This document shows, in pieces, positions 22,161 through 34,924 of a DNA stretch of 64,000 nt (position 1 is its first letter; each line of letters starts with the position of its first letter). The notes beneath the pieces are model-generated. The model did no database searches. It was not told where the DNA came from and saw nothing but the letters and a program-made list of their open reading frames with translations. Source of the stretch: Lichina pygmaea. Its lineage: Eukaryota > Ascomycota > Lichinomycetes > Lichinales > Lichinaceae. Made by a program: the position numbers and the translations under genes. The stretch is taken from positions 1,798,001 through 1,862,000 of the forward strand of contig OY730174.1 in NCBI GenBank assembly GCA_963422465.1, in the 5' to 3' direction.

Positions 22161-24915
22161 ATGCCGGCATTGCGTCAGCGCAACCTGGTCTGCTTCTACT
22201 GCGGCGGAAAGTCGCCTCGCAAGCAGGACGGCTCTGTTCGTCGGTGGAAGTGCACCAGGTGCGACGCCGTGAACTACCTGGACGAGGTGCGTCTTCGCAG
22301 GGACGCTGAACGGGACTCGGCGGACAGCTGACTTTTGGACACGCAGAGCGGACACGTTGCGGATCCGCCGGCCGAGGAAGGAAACGACACGACGCAGTAT
22401 GCGCTCCCTCGAGGTGATCAGGCCGGCGCAACGGCAGCCTCGACGGAGGACAGCCTCTTCTGCGCAACCTGCCTCAAGAATCAGCACCTCCTGAACGAGA
22501 CCTTGGCCTCGTATCTTCCGCCTGCCGATCATCCCGACTACGCCGCCTTCGAGGCGTCGTACCCGGACTACCGCAAGAACCTCGAGGTGCGCTATCCCCA
22601 GGTCTGCGTCGGCTGCGAGCCGCGCGTGAGGGCGCGCATCCGCGCAGCCGGCTACGTGGCCAAGACAGACCATCTGCGTCGCATGATCGAGCACACAAGG
22701 GGCGCGGGCCCGAGAAGAGGCTGGCAGGACTGCGGCTGGCGCGGCGTGCTCATCTTTCTCGGCGGTCTGGCCTGGTGGGGAAGCCTGGTGGGGAACGTCG
22801 TCTGGCATGCGCTTGGGACGACGGCCGCGCTCGTCGGGCCCCGGCGGATCCATGCGTACCCGGTCCTGGGCCACGCCCAGCAATACGTCCGGCAGCTCTT
22901 GGGCAAGCGAGACGACCCCAGCGGCGTCTGCACGATGATCCAATGGTCGCTGATCCTGGGTGTGGCTTCTATCTGGTGGAACACGCAGCTCATGGCGAAG
23001 CTGAGACGGTCTGGAAGCCGCCTGACCGGCTTGAACGAGTACTACAAGCTCCAGGCGGCGACGGCGACGGTCAGAGCGTCGGCCTGGTGGGTTCTGCGCG
23101 AGGGCTCGACGGTGGCGCTAGAGCCAGCGCAGGTCGGAGCAGCGCATCTGTTTATGCTCTTCTTCGTCGTTGGCGTAAGTTGTGTCTAGGGAGGTTTGCA
23201 TACAGGCTCGGCTGACTCGCCGCCAGACCGCCGTCATCGCAGCCCGGGCAGTCCGTCTCAACCCCTTTCCGCCGGTCACCTTTCACGAACCAGACAGGCC
23301 CCTCGTCGAGCCCGCCACCGGTCAATCCCGGATGTACAGCGACGGCCACGGCAACTCTGCCGTCGCTCCGTACCAGTCAGGAACCCCCACGAGGCAGGAA
23401 TTCCCGCTGCACAAACTGTCGTCGAACACACCAAGAACGCAGGACGTTGCATCCGCGTACCGGCCGCCGACTCCACCGCCCGAGGACGAGGACGTCATGG
23501 ACTGGACGCCCAGCCAGGAGGAGTTCCGTCCGACGCGCCAGGCGCTTCCGGCTCCCGCGCCTGCACCGCTGCCGACGGCGCCTTTCTCGACATACAACGC
23601 ACTACCGCCGGCTCCACGGGCTCCGGCGGCACAGCTGAGGAACCCGATCGTCGCGAGACCGCAGCAGCCGAGACCGGACGAAGCCCCGCCGGAGAACCCC
23701 TTTGGCAGATATCGTGGGTCGCCGGAGAGCGGCGGCATCGGACGTCCGGCGTCGGCGGGCAGACCTGAGATGGTCGTCCATCCGCCTCGCTTCTTCGCCC
23801 GCGACGATCAGGACACGGCGACGACGCTGCAGAAGCTCTTCGACATGGCCTTCAACATCAACGACGAGCCGGTCGAGGTGCAGAGGGCGGTCAGTGATAA
23901 ACGAGACCACGGACAGCAGTCCGGCGGGCTTCGCGGCGGCGTCGCTGGTGCCGTTCAAGCTACGTCCGGCAGCGCGTCTCTGGTCTTTTGCGTTCTCGAG
24001 GTTGCGCTCGTCGCAGGCGCCACCTGCGCTTGGATCTCGTCGTCGTCGTCCTCGAAGCTGTGGCGCTCGTCCGCGACGACGTACTTCCTGCGCGTCGTGT
24101 CCGTCGGGATCGCGACTACGAGCACGAGCATCTCTGTTAGCCGTCAGGGGCAGACTCCTGGTCTTCGTGCAGGCATGCTCGTGAGCAGCGCTCAGCTCGT
24201 CGCGGCTGTCGTCCTGACGCCCGTGACCTGCCTTCCGTCGCCGCCCAGCGAGACGACGCACCTCGCGACGATGATCCTTCTGATGTCCATCCTGGCAACG
24301 CGCGTCTTGTCTCTGCTCTTCTTCCGACAGCCCACGGGCTTCGCAGCTCCGGCCAGCGGGCAGGGGCAAACATATTCGCAGGCACAGTCACAGATTCATT
24401 CACAGGCATCAAGCAGTACCTTCCCTCCACAAGCTCTTGACCAGCAAATTGGCAGCCCAACGACCTCCCCCTACACAGCTCCAGCTCCGATGCCAGCCTA
24501 TCCAGGTCCTCCAACCACCGCAAGCATTCCATCTCTAAGTCCTCCGTCCTTCAGACCATCCCTTTCACCAACCCCGTCATCCCTCCAACCACTGCCGTCG
24601 TCGATCCTACAGCCCCCATCATCCCTCCAACCGCTCCCATCGTCCTTCCAACCACCTCTATCATCCCTTCAACAGCCCCTATCGTCAAACCCACCCTTCG
24701 GCAAAGGCAGGAGCCGAGCAGACTCAACTTCATCATCCACGACGACGTCCAGCACGCTACCGCCAACGGACCGGCGTCGATCGGCCTTCACGCCGTCGGC
24801 GCTCGACTTTGGCGGACTGTCGCTCGACGCCGATTACAAGCAGCGTAGAGGTGCGTATGCGACGCCGGCGTTTCATGGGTGGCGTACTGGTGATGGAGGG
24901 GGAGATGGAGGATGA
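22161..24915 (+). CDS. IMA1: Inner nuclear membrane protein Ima1 (TMEM201/Samp1 family)
   Basis: Integral protein of the inner nuclear membrane linked to heterochromatin and nucleo-cytoskeletal coupling in fission yeast and to Samp1 in animals. Three exons: 22161-22286, 22347-23174 and 23227-24915, giving 880 aa; introns of 60 and 52 nt have CTGAC(T) branch sites. The Ima1 N-terminal zinc-binding domain shows four CxxC pairs: Cys11/14 (CFYC), Cys31/34 (CTRC), Cys81/84 (CATC) and CVGC near 130. Hydrophobic segments follow at about 168-190, 236-250 and 305-322. After a Pro-rich stretch, three more lie at about 575-690. The C-terminus is Ser/Pro-rich with a repeating LQPLPSS-like unit. The start ATG was chosen just before the first zinc pair by family resemblance; in-frame ATGs at 22020 and 21954 are possible. 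Confidence 0.85.
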
Positions 24916-25880
24916 GGAGGATGAGGTGGTGGTGGGCTGTGAGAAGGGATGGGCTGTGGGTTTATGAGGAGGGACTGGTTGTGGACTGTGTCTCAAGAGA
25001 TGTGTCTCAAGGGATGTGGCCCAAGAGATGTGGCCCATAGGTTGTGGACGATGGATTGTGGACGATGGATTATGGACGATGGATCATGTGCCGTGGTACT
25101 CATTCTACCAATACTACTACTACTACCTTTCATCGTTTCTAGTGCCAACACTACCGGTACCGCCGCTACTTTTATTGTTTCTGCCAGGCATGGAATCGGT
25201 ACATGGACCAGTGCCGAAGCTACTACCACTACTGCTGTCAGCGCTGGACTTGGAGCTGTTAGTGCCAATTACTACTGCCGCTACTCTTATCGTTTCTGCC
25301 AGGCATGGAATCAGTACATGTACCAGTGCTGAAGCTACTACCACTACTGCAGTCAGCGCTGGAGTTGGGAGCTGTTACTACGTAGGCGATGAACAGCTGC
25401 TAGGCGCGAAGGGGTTGGGACATGTCGATTGGTTGCTAAGACTACAGCTCCTAGAGAGCGATCTATATAGCTGCCGAGGGATCACGTGAGATACCACGTG
25501 ACAGGAGTTCCCCCTCCTCTCTGAGTCCTGAAATACGATATCCTCGAGGAGTCCGACATCCCTGTCTCCTTGTCAGGTGATCCTGTAGCTCCGCATCGTG
25601 GGAAGGTCTACAGCCTTCGCTGCCCAGTAGTCTGGGCTTTGCTCGGTGTTTTTGTCGGGATATAGCGACCCATTTCGACATCTCCGTGGAGTGGCTGTAG
25701 CGTTCCTCCAGCTTTCGCCCTTTCTGATTGTCGACGGTAAGACATCGTAGTAGGGCCAGGTCCAGGGCAGGCCTCGAGCAACCCTTCTCTGCCTGTTGGC
25801 TTCCGTAGCCACCATCTCCTTCCTTCTCTGCTTGTCACCCTCAACGACCTTTCTCTGCTTGTTGGCTTCTGTAGCCACTA
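24916..25880. other. Intergenic region with tandem repeats, 3' of IMA1
   Basis: No gene seen. At about 24,985-25,085 two short units repeat: CAAGAGATGTGGCC-like (three to four times) and GTGGACGATGGAT (four times). A 120-bp tandem duplication follows, listed separately. At about 25,780-25,895 a 60-70-bp segment with TTCTCTGCTTGTTGGCTTC and TAGCCACTATCTCCT is present twice with small differences. Confidence 0.6.
25141..25376. repeat. Tandem duplication, two about 120-bp copies
   Basis: Copy 1 is 25141-25260 and copy 2 is 25261-25376. Both begin AGTGCCAA, share TTTCTGCCAGGCATGGAATC and GAAGCTACTACCACTACTG, and end GGAGCTGTT or GGGAGCTGTT. They differ at roughly a dozen positions. Confidence 0.9.
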
Positions 25881-25893
25881 TCTCCTCCGTTCT

Positions 25894-26334
25894 GGGGCGG
25901 CATGGTGTAGCGGGAAGCTGGTGAGAGTTTCCCACTACGTGGCACCCATGACCCGGAACTAGTGGTGTCAGGCCTGGAGAACCTGACTAAACTAGTCGTC
26001 AGTTCGAATCTGACCCACCCCACATTCTGCCACAAAAACCCCGAGATTCATAGAACTTGTCTAAGATGTACTCCTCGCAAGATGTATGAAAACCCTCAAG
26101 AAATAGCTCACCCAATATCCGTCAAGATCCACAAAACCCTCATTACTGTGGTTTTCCTATTTCCCCTACGGGGTTTGGGGTTTTCCCACAGTACGTGCAC
26201 TACAAACCACGGGGTGTACGGTAAATGCGTGAGGTCCCCGAGTCAAGTCTACCAGAGACAAAAATCCTTCAAGAAGTTCTGCATGGCTTAACAGCCGAAT
26301 CAGTGTAAGAATCAAATCAAATCAAATCAAAAAC
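25894..26334 (+). mobile_element. tRNA-derived SINE, copy 1
   Basis: A complete SINE of about 440 bp flanked by a direct repeat TCTCCTCCGTTCT(GG) at 25881-25895 and 26335-26349. The head looks like a tRNA: 5' strand GGGGCGG (25894-25900) against CCACCCC (26015-26021), an A-box-like TGGTGTAGCGGG at about 25903-25914, and a perfect T-arm GTCAG-TTCGAAT-CTGAC (25998-26014) containing the B box GTTCGAATC. The interval between boxes is long (about 85 nt), so it is not a working tRNA gene. A unique body of about 220 bp follows. The 3' end, TCTGCATGGCT then AGTGTAAGAATCAAAT, matches the 3' end of the LINE family in this window, and the tail is (AATCA)-type repeats. It shares almost its whole length with copy 2. 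Confidence 0.88.
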
Positions 26335-26565
26335 TCTCCTCCGTTCTGGTCTTCTTGTGCGTGCTCCGTACTTTCCATCACCGCATTCTCCTAGTGATGG
26401 TGGCTGGTCTTGGAGCTGTGTCTGGAGGTCTGTCATGACCAGATGCACTTCAAGCCCTGACTGGCATGAGCTTGTGGATTGCATTGACCCTGTCACCCCT
26501 GGTGTCTGTGGGGTTGATCTCAGTGATCCACACCTCCGACACCGGATGGGGTGGGTTGTCCCACA

Positions 26566-27448
26566 TGTAAGGTCCCGTCGCAACGACTACTTACAATAGC
26601 CCGCATCCAGCAGCACCGCATCCGTCGATCACGTGATGCAGCTCTACTCACGTGACCAACGGAGGAATACAGCTCCGACCTGCATAGCTGACACGAGCCA
26701 GCCGTGACCAGCCGCGACTAGCCGGCTACTTGACACAGCCATGCAGTGGCTCGGAGATTGGTTGGGGTCACTTAGCTACATGCTCTGTTCTCAGCTCTAT
26801 AGCATATAGAGCCGCTCTCACTGTTCTCCTTGGAGACCAGTGAACAATTCTAGTAACCACTCAATCCTTTCCACTGAGCAGTCATCCTGAGCACACTACT
26901 GGTAATGTTCTCACAGTTTTGTTCACTCTCCTCTCACTGAAAAAAGAAGTAGTCTGTTCATGATGACTGGCTTGGGCAGAGCTCTTTGTGGCAAGAGGAC
27001 TCCTGGCAAATTGTCGCAACAAGACAACAAAATGATGGATCTGGCCAACCAAAGACTAGCACCTTCTGGCCATCTGGGAGGGGGACTTCCTCCAGCAGAG
27101 GGAGGACAATCTCTCACCAGAGAGGTAGCATCACCACCACACAACAGTGGAGATGTGGGACAGGAGTGTGTGTCAGAGGAGATTGTTGCAGATGAACACA
27201 GCACCCTCAGGTATAGTGATAGGACTCTCTTGTCACTGACAGAGGAACTCAACAAGCTCAAGTGCAGGAAGAAGGCACTTGACAAGCAGTCAAACCTTAT
27301 AGCAAGACAGGTTGAACTACAGATACTTAGTCACCAGGTCACAACTGAAGCCATGGGGCTGGGAGACAGCAGATACATAAGACTGGCTGTAAATGAAACA
27401 GCCCACAGTGACATAGTCATGGGACTGTCCTGGGCAGGGACATCAACT
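26566..27448 (+). mobile_element. Ty3/Gypsy element B1, left end (fossil)
   Basis: 5' LTR of 348 bp (26566-26913, TG...CA ends) followed by leader and the start of a gag region (about 26960-27440). It is cut by insertion of LINE L0, and the rest of B1 would lie right of the window. The same LTR and gag occur inverted at the outer end of B2. The LTR keeps many CG dinucleotides that B2 has lost. It is incomplete here, so I cannot judge its overall state. It is the outermost and therefore the oldest layer of the nest. A target duplication cannot be checked from one end. Confidence 0.85.
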
Positions 27449-27770
27449 TTAATTTTTTTAATTTTTTTTAATTTGATTCTTACACTATTTGTAGCTTTAC
27501 AGCCATGCAGATCTTCCAGCTAATAGTGAACTTCTTCAGAAAACCTTTAAAGGAATAAAAACTGAAGACAGGGAGGTGACTAGAAAGTGTAGCAAAAGAA
27601 AATGTTGTAGTGTCTGGTAGAAAAAGCTTCTAGATATTGGAGTGTGAATAGTGAAGTTTGAAAGCCAGATTAAATTGGTTTAGTCTTTTCAAAAACATAA
27701 ACCAGTACAGAAACTTCTGTAGAAGCTCTGGGTTTAAAATAATAGTAGTGAAATCTTGGGGGTTAAAGAG

Positions 27771-28116
27771 TGTGACGAGGCAATGGCAGAGCAGAACTCG
27801 AGCCTAACTGATTCGGTAACCTTGACCTGACTTGGCTTGAGACTTGAGACTTGGATTGATGTACAAGACAAAAGACAAGGAAGGAAAAGAGAAAAGAAGA
27901 AGAGAAGAAGCTGGGGGAGCAGGAGAAGTTCTTATAGGCAGGGGATACGGTGGAGCAAACAGGCAACAGTGCAGATGGAACTTCCCGGCAAGGTGCGTGA
28001 CTTGTGCCAGATATGCAACAAGGCAATGGCAGAGCAAACAGGCAACAGTGCAGATGGAACTTCCTGGCAAGGTGCGTGACTTGTGCCAGATATGCAACTG
28101 GGCCAGAACCGTGACA
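27771..28116 (-). repeat. Solo LTR of family A (346 bp, duplicated U3 form)
   Basis: A single family-A LTR in inverse orientation inside L0, flanked by AAGAG at 27766-27770 and 28117-28121. It contains a tandem duplication of about 75 bp (the unit with AACAGGCAACAGTGCAGATG), so it is the long LTR form. It is probably the remnant of LTR-LTR recombination. Confidence 0.9.
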
Positions 28117-29883
28117 AAGAGAGCATGTTGTCTTTGACTTGAGTAGAGAGAGCATGAAGAGGTAATATACTTTACTGTCTCTTCTACTTGACCACACATG
28201 CATAGGGGGGTAGGAAAGTCAGAGACTCCAGCTCTGAAAAGAAAACTTGCTAGACTAATTCTCCCAGTTCTGGTTTGCAGTAGTAGACTTGCCTCAGCTT
28301 TCTGTAGCTCTTTGTAGAGCTTCAGGTTGTTGTAGTGAGGTTTTTGGCAAAACACCTGCCATCCAGCATAGCTTCTTCTTTTCTTCTTCTTCTATTGGTT
28401 TTCCCACTCTTTAGTAAAGAGTATTTGTAGTACTTTCTTTGAACTAGCCTGGTTAGTAGTTATTTGACTTAACCAAGTGAACTTCCAATTAGAAGAGATA
28501 GTTGAGGATTTCTTTAAAGGTTTTCTCAGTGAAGAAGTATAGGAAGAAATAGTAGAAAAGGTAATGTCAAGAAAGTCTTTCAGAGAGGAGATTTGGATAG
28601 AAGAATTTTTTTTATTTTTATTTGATTCTTACACTGATAGTAGCTTTTCAGCCATGCAGATCTTCTAGCTAAGAGTGATTTTCTTCAGAAAACCTTTAGA
28701 GGAATAAAAACTGAAGACTGGGGGTGACTAGAGGATGTAGCAAAAGAAAATCTTGTAGTGACTGGTAGAAAGAAAACTTCTAGATATTAGAGTGTGAATA
28801 GTGGAGTTTGAAAGCCAGATTAAACTGGCTCAGTCTTTTCAAAGACATGAACCAGTATAGAAACTTCTGTAGAAGCTCTGGGTTTGAAATAATAGAAGTG
28901 AAATCTTGAGAATTAAAAGGAGCTTGCTGTCTTTGACTTGAATAAAGAGAGCATGAAGAGGTGATATGTTTCACTGTCTCTTCTGCTTGACCACAGACAC
29001 ATAAAGGGGTAGAAAAATCTGGAACTCCAGCTCTGAATAGAAAACTTGCCAGGCCAATTCTCCCAGTTCTGGTTTGTAGTAGTAGACTTGCCTCAGCTTT
29101 CTGTAGCTTTTTGTAGACCTTCAGGTTGTTGTGGTGAGGCTTTTGACAAAACACCTGCCACCCAGAGTAGCTTCTTCTTTTCTTCTCCTCCCATTGGTTT
29201 TCCCACTCTTTAACAAAGAGTTTCTGTAGTTCTTTCTTTGAACTAGCCTGGTTAGTAGTTAATTGGTTTAACCAAGTGAACTTCCAATAGGGGGAGATAG
29301 TTGAGGATTCCTTTAAAGGTTTCTTCACAGAAGAGGCATAGTGGGAGATATTGGAAAAGATATTGTCCAGAAGTGTTTTCAGAGAGGAGGTTTGAATAGA
29401 AGAGAGAAAACAGGCTGTGCAAAATTTGAAATAGAGATCTAGAGGTAAAAGAAAAAGCTCACTCTCTAATAAGAAAGATGGAGTGGCTTTGAAGACACCT
29501 CCAATAAGTCTCAGGCATTTGTTCTGGAATGTGCTAAGAGAAGAGATATTAGAAGATTTTCTTAGAGGATTGAACCAGATCCCCACAGCATAACTCAGTA
29601 AAGATCTGAGTATTGCAGTGTACACAAGACGTGATGTGAGGACTGGGAAACCCCAAGTAGAATATGAAGTTCTAGAAAGAGAGGAAAGTGCTTTCTGAGC
29701 TTTTTGAAGAATAATTCTCTGGTGCTTATGCCAGTGGAGTTTTGCATCCAGGTACACTCCTAATACTCGCACTTCTTTTTTTGGTCTTAGAATCACATTC
29801 CCCAGTCTGAGCTTAAGCTGAAGATTGTCTGATCTTCTTCTGGAAAAATGAAGTATTTCATATTTCTCAGGAGAGAAGACTAT

Positions 29884-30148
29884 TGTCACAGTTCTGGCCC
29901 AGTTGCATATCTGGCACAAGTCACACACCTTGCCGGGAAGTTCCATCTGCACTGTTGCCTGTTTGCTCCACTGTATCCCCTGCCTATAAGAACTTCTCCT
30001 GCTCCCCCAGCTTCTTCTCTTCTTCTTTTCTCTTTTCCTTCCTTCTTTCGTCTTGTACATCAATCCAAGTCTCAAGTCTTAAGCCAAGTCAGGTCAAGGT
30101 TACTGAATCAGTTAGGCTCAAGTTCTGCTCTGCTATTGCCTTGTCACA
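29884..30148 (+). repeat. 5' LTR of A1 (short form)
   Basis: TGTCACAG...TTGTCACA, with a TATA-like CCTATAAGAAC about 95 bases in, followed by a pyrimidine-rich stretch. No U3 duplication. Confidence 0.92.
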
Positions 30149-33100
30149 CTACAAAAGATCTACCCAACCATAACACACTTCACCAAGCCATGTTCATGTC
30201 CTTGTCATGTCTCAACAACCAGACCAAGCCATGCCAGTTACTGGAAATGATGAGTTCCTTCACAACATGTTTGCAGAGTTCATGTGAATTCAAGCTACTA
30301 ACACTACTCCCAAGTCCAAGTCTGAACGCACTGCTGACTCAGAGATCTTCAGTGGCGATGGCAGAAACACAGAAATCACGCATGAGAAGCTTGAGAGCTT
30401 TATCATGTCACTGTCACTCAAGATGACACTCAACACTGACTGGTACCCCACGGAAACATCGCAGATTATGTACGTCTTTTCACGCACGACTGGCACTGCG
30501 CAGTCCTACATTTCAGCTAAGATCACGGCTGGCCAGTACATTGACTGGCACAACATCGTCCAAGATCTCTGGAATATCTTCTCTGACCCAGACCCAGAGT
30601 TCCTAGCTCAGAGAAAGCTCATCACCTTGTGTCAGGCCAACTGTTCCTTTGCTGAGTTCTTCACAGAGTTCAATCAGTATACTCCATGCACAGGCTTCAA
30701 CAACAAGGCCTTGAAGTGCTATCTTCGATGTGCTGTCTCTGAAGAGCTTGCCAAGTAGCTTGTCAGCATCAACCTCAAGAATATCAGCTATCAGAAGCTT
30801 GTTGAGGAATGCCAGCTGCAGGACAACCAGTTATGTGCCACTTCTGCCAACTCTCACTGTCTATGTCAAGCACCTTCCACCCAAGCCTCAGTTCCACAGT
30901 CAGGAGCTTCAGTTCTGCGTCCAGGGTTCATCAAGCCAGCCTTCACACCACAGCCACCAAGTCCTACCATGGATCTCAGCCACTCTAAGCTGATGCCAGA
31001 AGAGTGAGAACATCACTGAAACAAAAGCCTCTGCTTCTACTGTAGGAACCAAGGTCATGTCTCAACCTTCTGTCCAGTGAAAAGCATGCCTGTTGTTGCC
31101 ACCACCACGACCACCACCAAGTCTGCCACTGTTGAGACTACTCCAGAGTTGGAAAACAAGTAGTCCTTGGTCATCATCGTGCCCAAGAACATGAAAAGGA
31201 TCTCCATGTTGACTATCTGTCTCCAGACCAGCAGTTGGACAGCAAGTGCTTGTTTCTTCCTTGTATCCTAGATGGGAAATTCAAGTGCAATGCTCTCATC
31301 AACTCTGGCTGTTCAGCATTTGGCTGCATTGGTGCTTTCTTTGCGCAATCTCTTCACCAAGAACCTCTCCCCTACCCATGCACATTGCGATCATTGGATG
31401 GCAAGATGTCACAAACCACACATCTCGCCAAGACAATCATGACCACAGCACATGGCGTGCACCAGGAGAAAGTCTCTCTCTTTGTGTCTCCTGGTCTTCA
31501 CTATGATGTGATTCTGGGGATGCCATAGCTCCAGAAGCATGGGCCACACATTGATTAGACAAACACCTTAATCATGTTCAAGTCAGATCACTGCTGATCT
31601 GCATACCTCAAGTCAAACAATAGCTATCCAATCTCTTTGGATCTTGAAGCCAAGACATCTGCTGGAAAGCCTTAGGATCCCAAGCCTCTTTCTGCCACAC
31701 CAATCCCTATCAATGCTACCATATTTTCTCTCCTTGCTGCCAAGCCAGATCACCAGGTGTTCAGTGTTTCTCTAAGAGACATTGAGCAGGTGTTGAAGCC
31801 AAAGAAGTGTGTGGATCCTGCCACACTTCTCCCTGCTCAGTACCACAAGTTCCTGGACGTCTTCAGCAAGGATAACGCTGACAAGCTTCCTTCTCTACAC
31901 CCAGGAGTTGACCACAAGATCAAGATGGAACCAGGAACCCAGGCACCCTCTGGACCTCTGTACAGCATAAGCAGAGAAGAACTTGAAGTTCTCAAGAAGT
32001 ACCTGACAGAGAACCTGAACAAGGGCTTTATTCAAGCATCTTTATCACCTGCTGCTACACCAGTCTTTTTTGTCAAAAAGCCAGAAGGTGGATTGTGTTT
32101 CTGTGTAGATTACAGAGCACTCAACACCATCACCATCAAGAACTGTTACCCCCTGCCACTGATCTGGGAGACATTGGACCAGCTTTGCAAAGCTGTGTGG
32201 TACACCAAGCTTGACATTGTTGGTGCCTTCAACTGTATCCAGATGAAGGAAGGTGAAGAATAGAAGACTGTGTTCCACACACACTCAGACCTCTACGAAT
32301 ACCTTGTCATGCCCTTTGGTCTTGCCAATACTCCAAGCATGTTCCAGAACTACATCAATGATGTTTTGGGACCTGACATCCTTGACATCTTTGGTACTGC
32401 CTATGTGGATGACATCCTTGTCTACAGTCAGACACTCAAGAAACACCAGAAGTATGTCAAGCTTGTTCTCAGTCAACTACAAGATACAAGCCTGCAAGTT
32501 GACATCTCTAAGTGCGACTTTGAAGTGCATCAAGTCAAGTACCTTGGCCTCATCATTCAGTCTGCCACTGAAGATGGCTGACCCAGATCTGTGAGCATAG
32601 ACCCAGCCAAGACTGACACTATCAAGGAGTGGAATCCTCCTGCCAGTCTCAAGGAAGTGCAGAGCTTCATTACCTTTGCAAACTTCTACCACCAGTTCAT
32701 CAAAGACTTTGCCAAGCTTGCATCCCCACTCACAGCTCTGACCAAGAAGAATGTTACCTTCAAGTAGGAAACCCCAGAGCAGCACTTGTTTGAAAGTATC
32801 AAGAAGGTGTTCAGTACTGTACCCATCCTGCAGTATTTTGATCTGGAGAAGGAGTGTGTTGTTGAGACTGACACTTCTGACTATGTCTCTGGTACTGTCC
32901 TGTCACAGCCAGATCATGAAGGAGTTCTACACCCTGTTGCCTTCTTGTCACACTGCCACCTGCTGGCAGAATACAACTACGAGATCTACAACAAAAAGTT
33001 GCTGGCAATTGTCCATGCCTTTGAAGAATGGCAAGCAGAGCTTGAAGAATCTCCAGAACCTGTCAAAGTGATCTCTGATCACAAGAACTTGGAGTACTTC

Positions 33101-34924
33101 ATGTTGTCAAAGTACCTTTCCTGCTGTCAAGCTTGTTGGAGCAAGTTCTTGTCACACTTTAATTTCAAGATCAGCTACTGTCCAGGCAGTCAGTGCAAGG
33201 CCGACACCCTCACTTGATGTTCCCAAGACCTTCTGTCAGACAGTGATCCCTGTCAAGACTTCATGGAGTAAGTTGTCCTCAAGCCCAAGAATCTTGTACA
33301 TTCAGAGGTTCAAGTCAAGCCCATCCAGATCCTGAGATATTCAGAAGCTGTACCAGTTGACATTGAACCTGATGCTACACCTCTTTCAGACATCATCCAA
33401 GCTGTCTATAACAACCTTGCTGAAGGTGATCCAGTGGCAACAGTGTCACAGATGCTAAGGGATAGTGTCAGGCACAGTCGAGAAGTGTCTCTCTCAGACT
33501 GCAGCTTGGAAAATGACTGTCTCTTCTACAAGAACTGACTCTAGATCCCTGAGAACAATAAGCTATACCTACACCTGTTCCAAGAAGTCTATGTCCAAGC
33601 AATGGCTGGCCACACTGGGATTGCCAAGACCCACAATCTTCTGTCTTGTTGGTACTATTGGCCAAAGATAGTGAACATCATACAGCAGTACATCAGGAAT
33701 TATCATGTCTGCTCTCAAGCAAAGCCTGCCCATGATCACCAAGGAGAGCTGCTGTCTCTTCCTGTACCTCAGCAACATTGGCAGGATCTGGCTATAGATT
33801 TCATTACTGACTTGCCCAAGTCAAGAGATACCTGCTTCCCTGGTGCCAAGCACATCTGGGTCATCACTGACTGTCTCACCAAAGAACACCACTTTGTGCC
33901 ATGTACTGAGATGACAACCTCGCATCTTGTCCAGATGTTCATCTAGTTTGTTGTCTGTACCCATGGCTTACCCAGGAGTATTGTCTCAGACAAAGGAGGT
34001 CAGTTTGTCAGCTTATTCTGGAAAGCACTCTGTGCCCATCTTGATGTCATGCTACAACTATCCTCAGGACACCACCCAGAGACAGATAGTCAGACAGAAC
34101 AAGAGAATCAGAAGCTTGAACACTACCTGAGATCCTATGTCAACTATCTCCAAGATGACTGGGTCCAATGACTTCCTCTGGCAGAGTTCACGCAGAACAA
34201 CTCCCAGTCTGATTCCTCTGGCATGTCACTATTCTTTGCCAACAAAGAGTTCCATCCACAGCTCAGCATCACACCCATGAGTGAAGCCTGCAACCAAGAT
34301 GCTATGGAAATCTCTGGAGAAATAACGCAGATTCTGGAACAGTTGCAAGCTGAACTCCGACTATCCCAGGAAGCTCAAGCTCACACTGCCAATTTGCATC
34401 AAGTCCTGTCACTGTTCTATCAAACTGGAGATCTTGTTTGGCTGAATACCAAGAACATCAGGACACGCCACCCATGCAAAAAGCTTGACGACAAGTGGAT
34501 TGGACCATTCAAGGTGTTGAAGATAATCAGAAGCTGTGCCTGCCATCTGGAGCTTCCACACACTCTCAAGATCTACCCTGTCTTTTATGTTTCCCTTCTA
34601 CATCTGACACCTGCTAATCCTATCCCTGGCCAATCAAATGAACACCCTGGCCCTGTCATTAGTCAAGACACAGATAAAAAGTTCCAGGTTGAAGAAATCC
34701 TTGACTCCAAGCCAGCAACGTCTTGACAGAAGTTCAAGTACCTGGTCAAATAGTCCGGATAGCCAATTGAAGATACCACTGAAGAGTCTATTGAGTATCT
34801 TGACAACACCAAAGACACCATCTACAACTTCCATGAGAAATACCCAAGGAAACCACAGCTACAGAACTATGCCCACAAGTGGCCTGAGGCTCACAGGAGT
34901 TCGCCATGTGAAGGAGGGGGGTAA

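Noticed and set aside
25894-26021. A functional tRNA gene
   Set aside because: Acceptor stem and T-arm are present, but the distance between boxes is too long, the unit is followed by a SINE body and tail, and it is flanked by target duplications.
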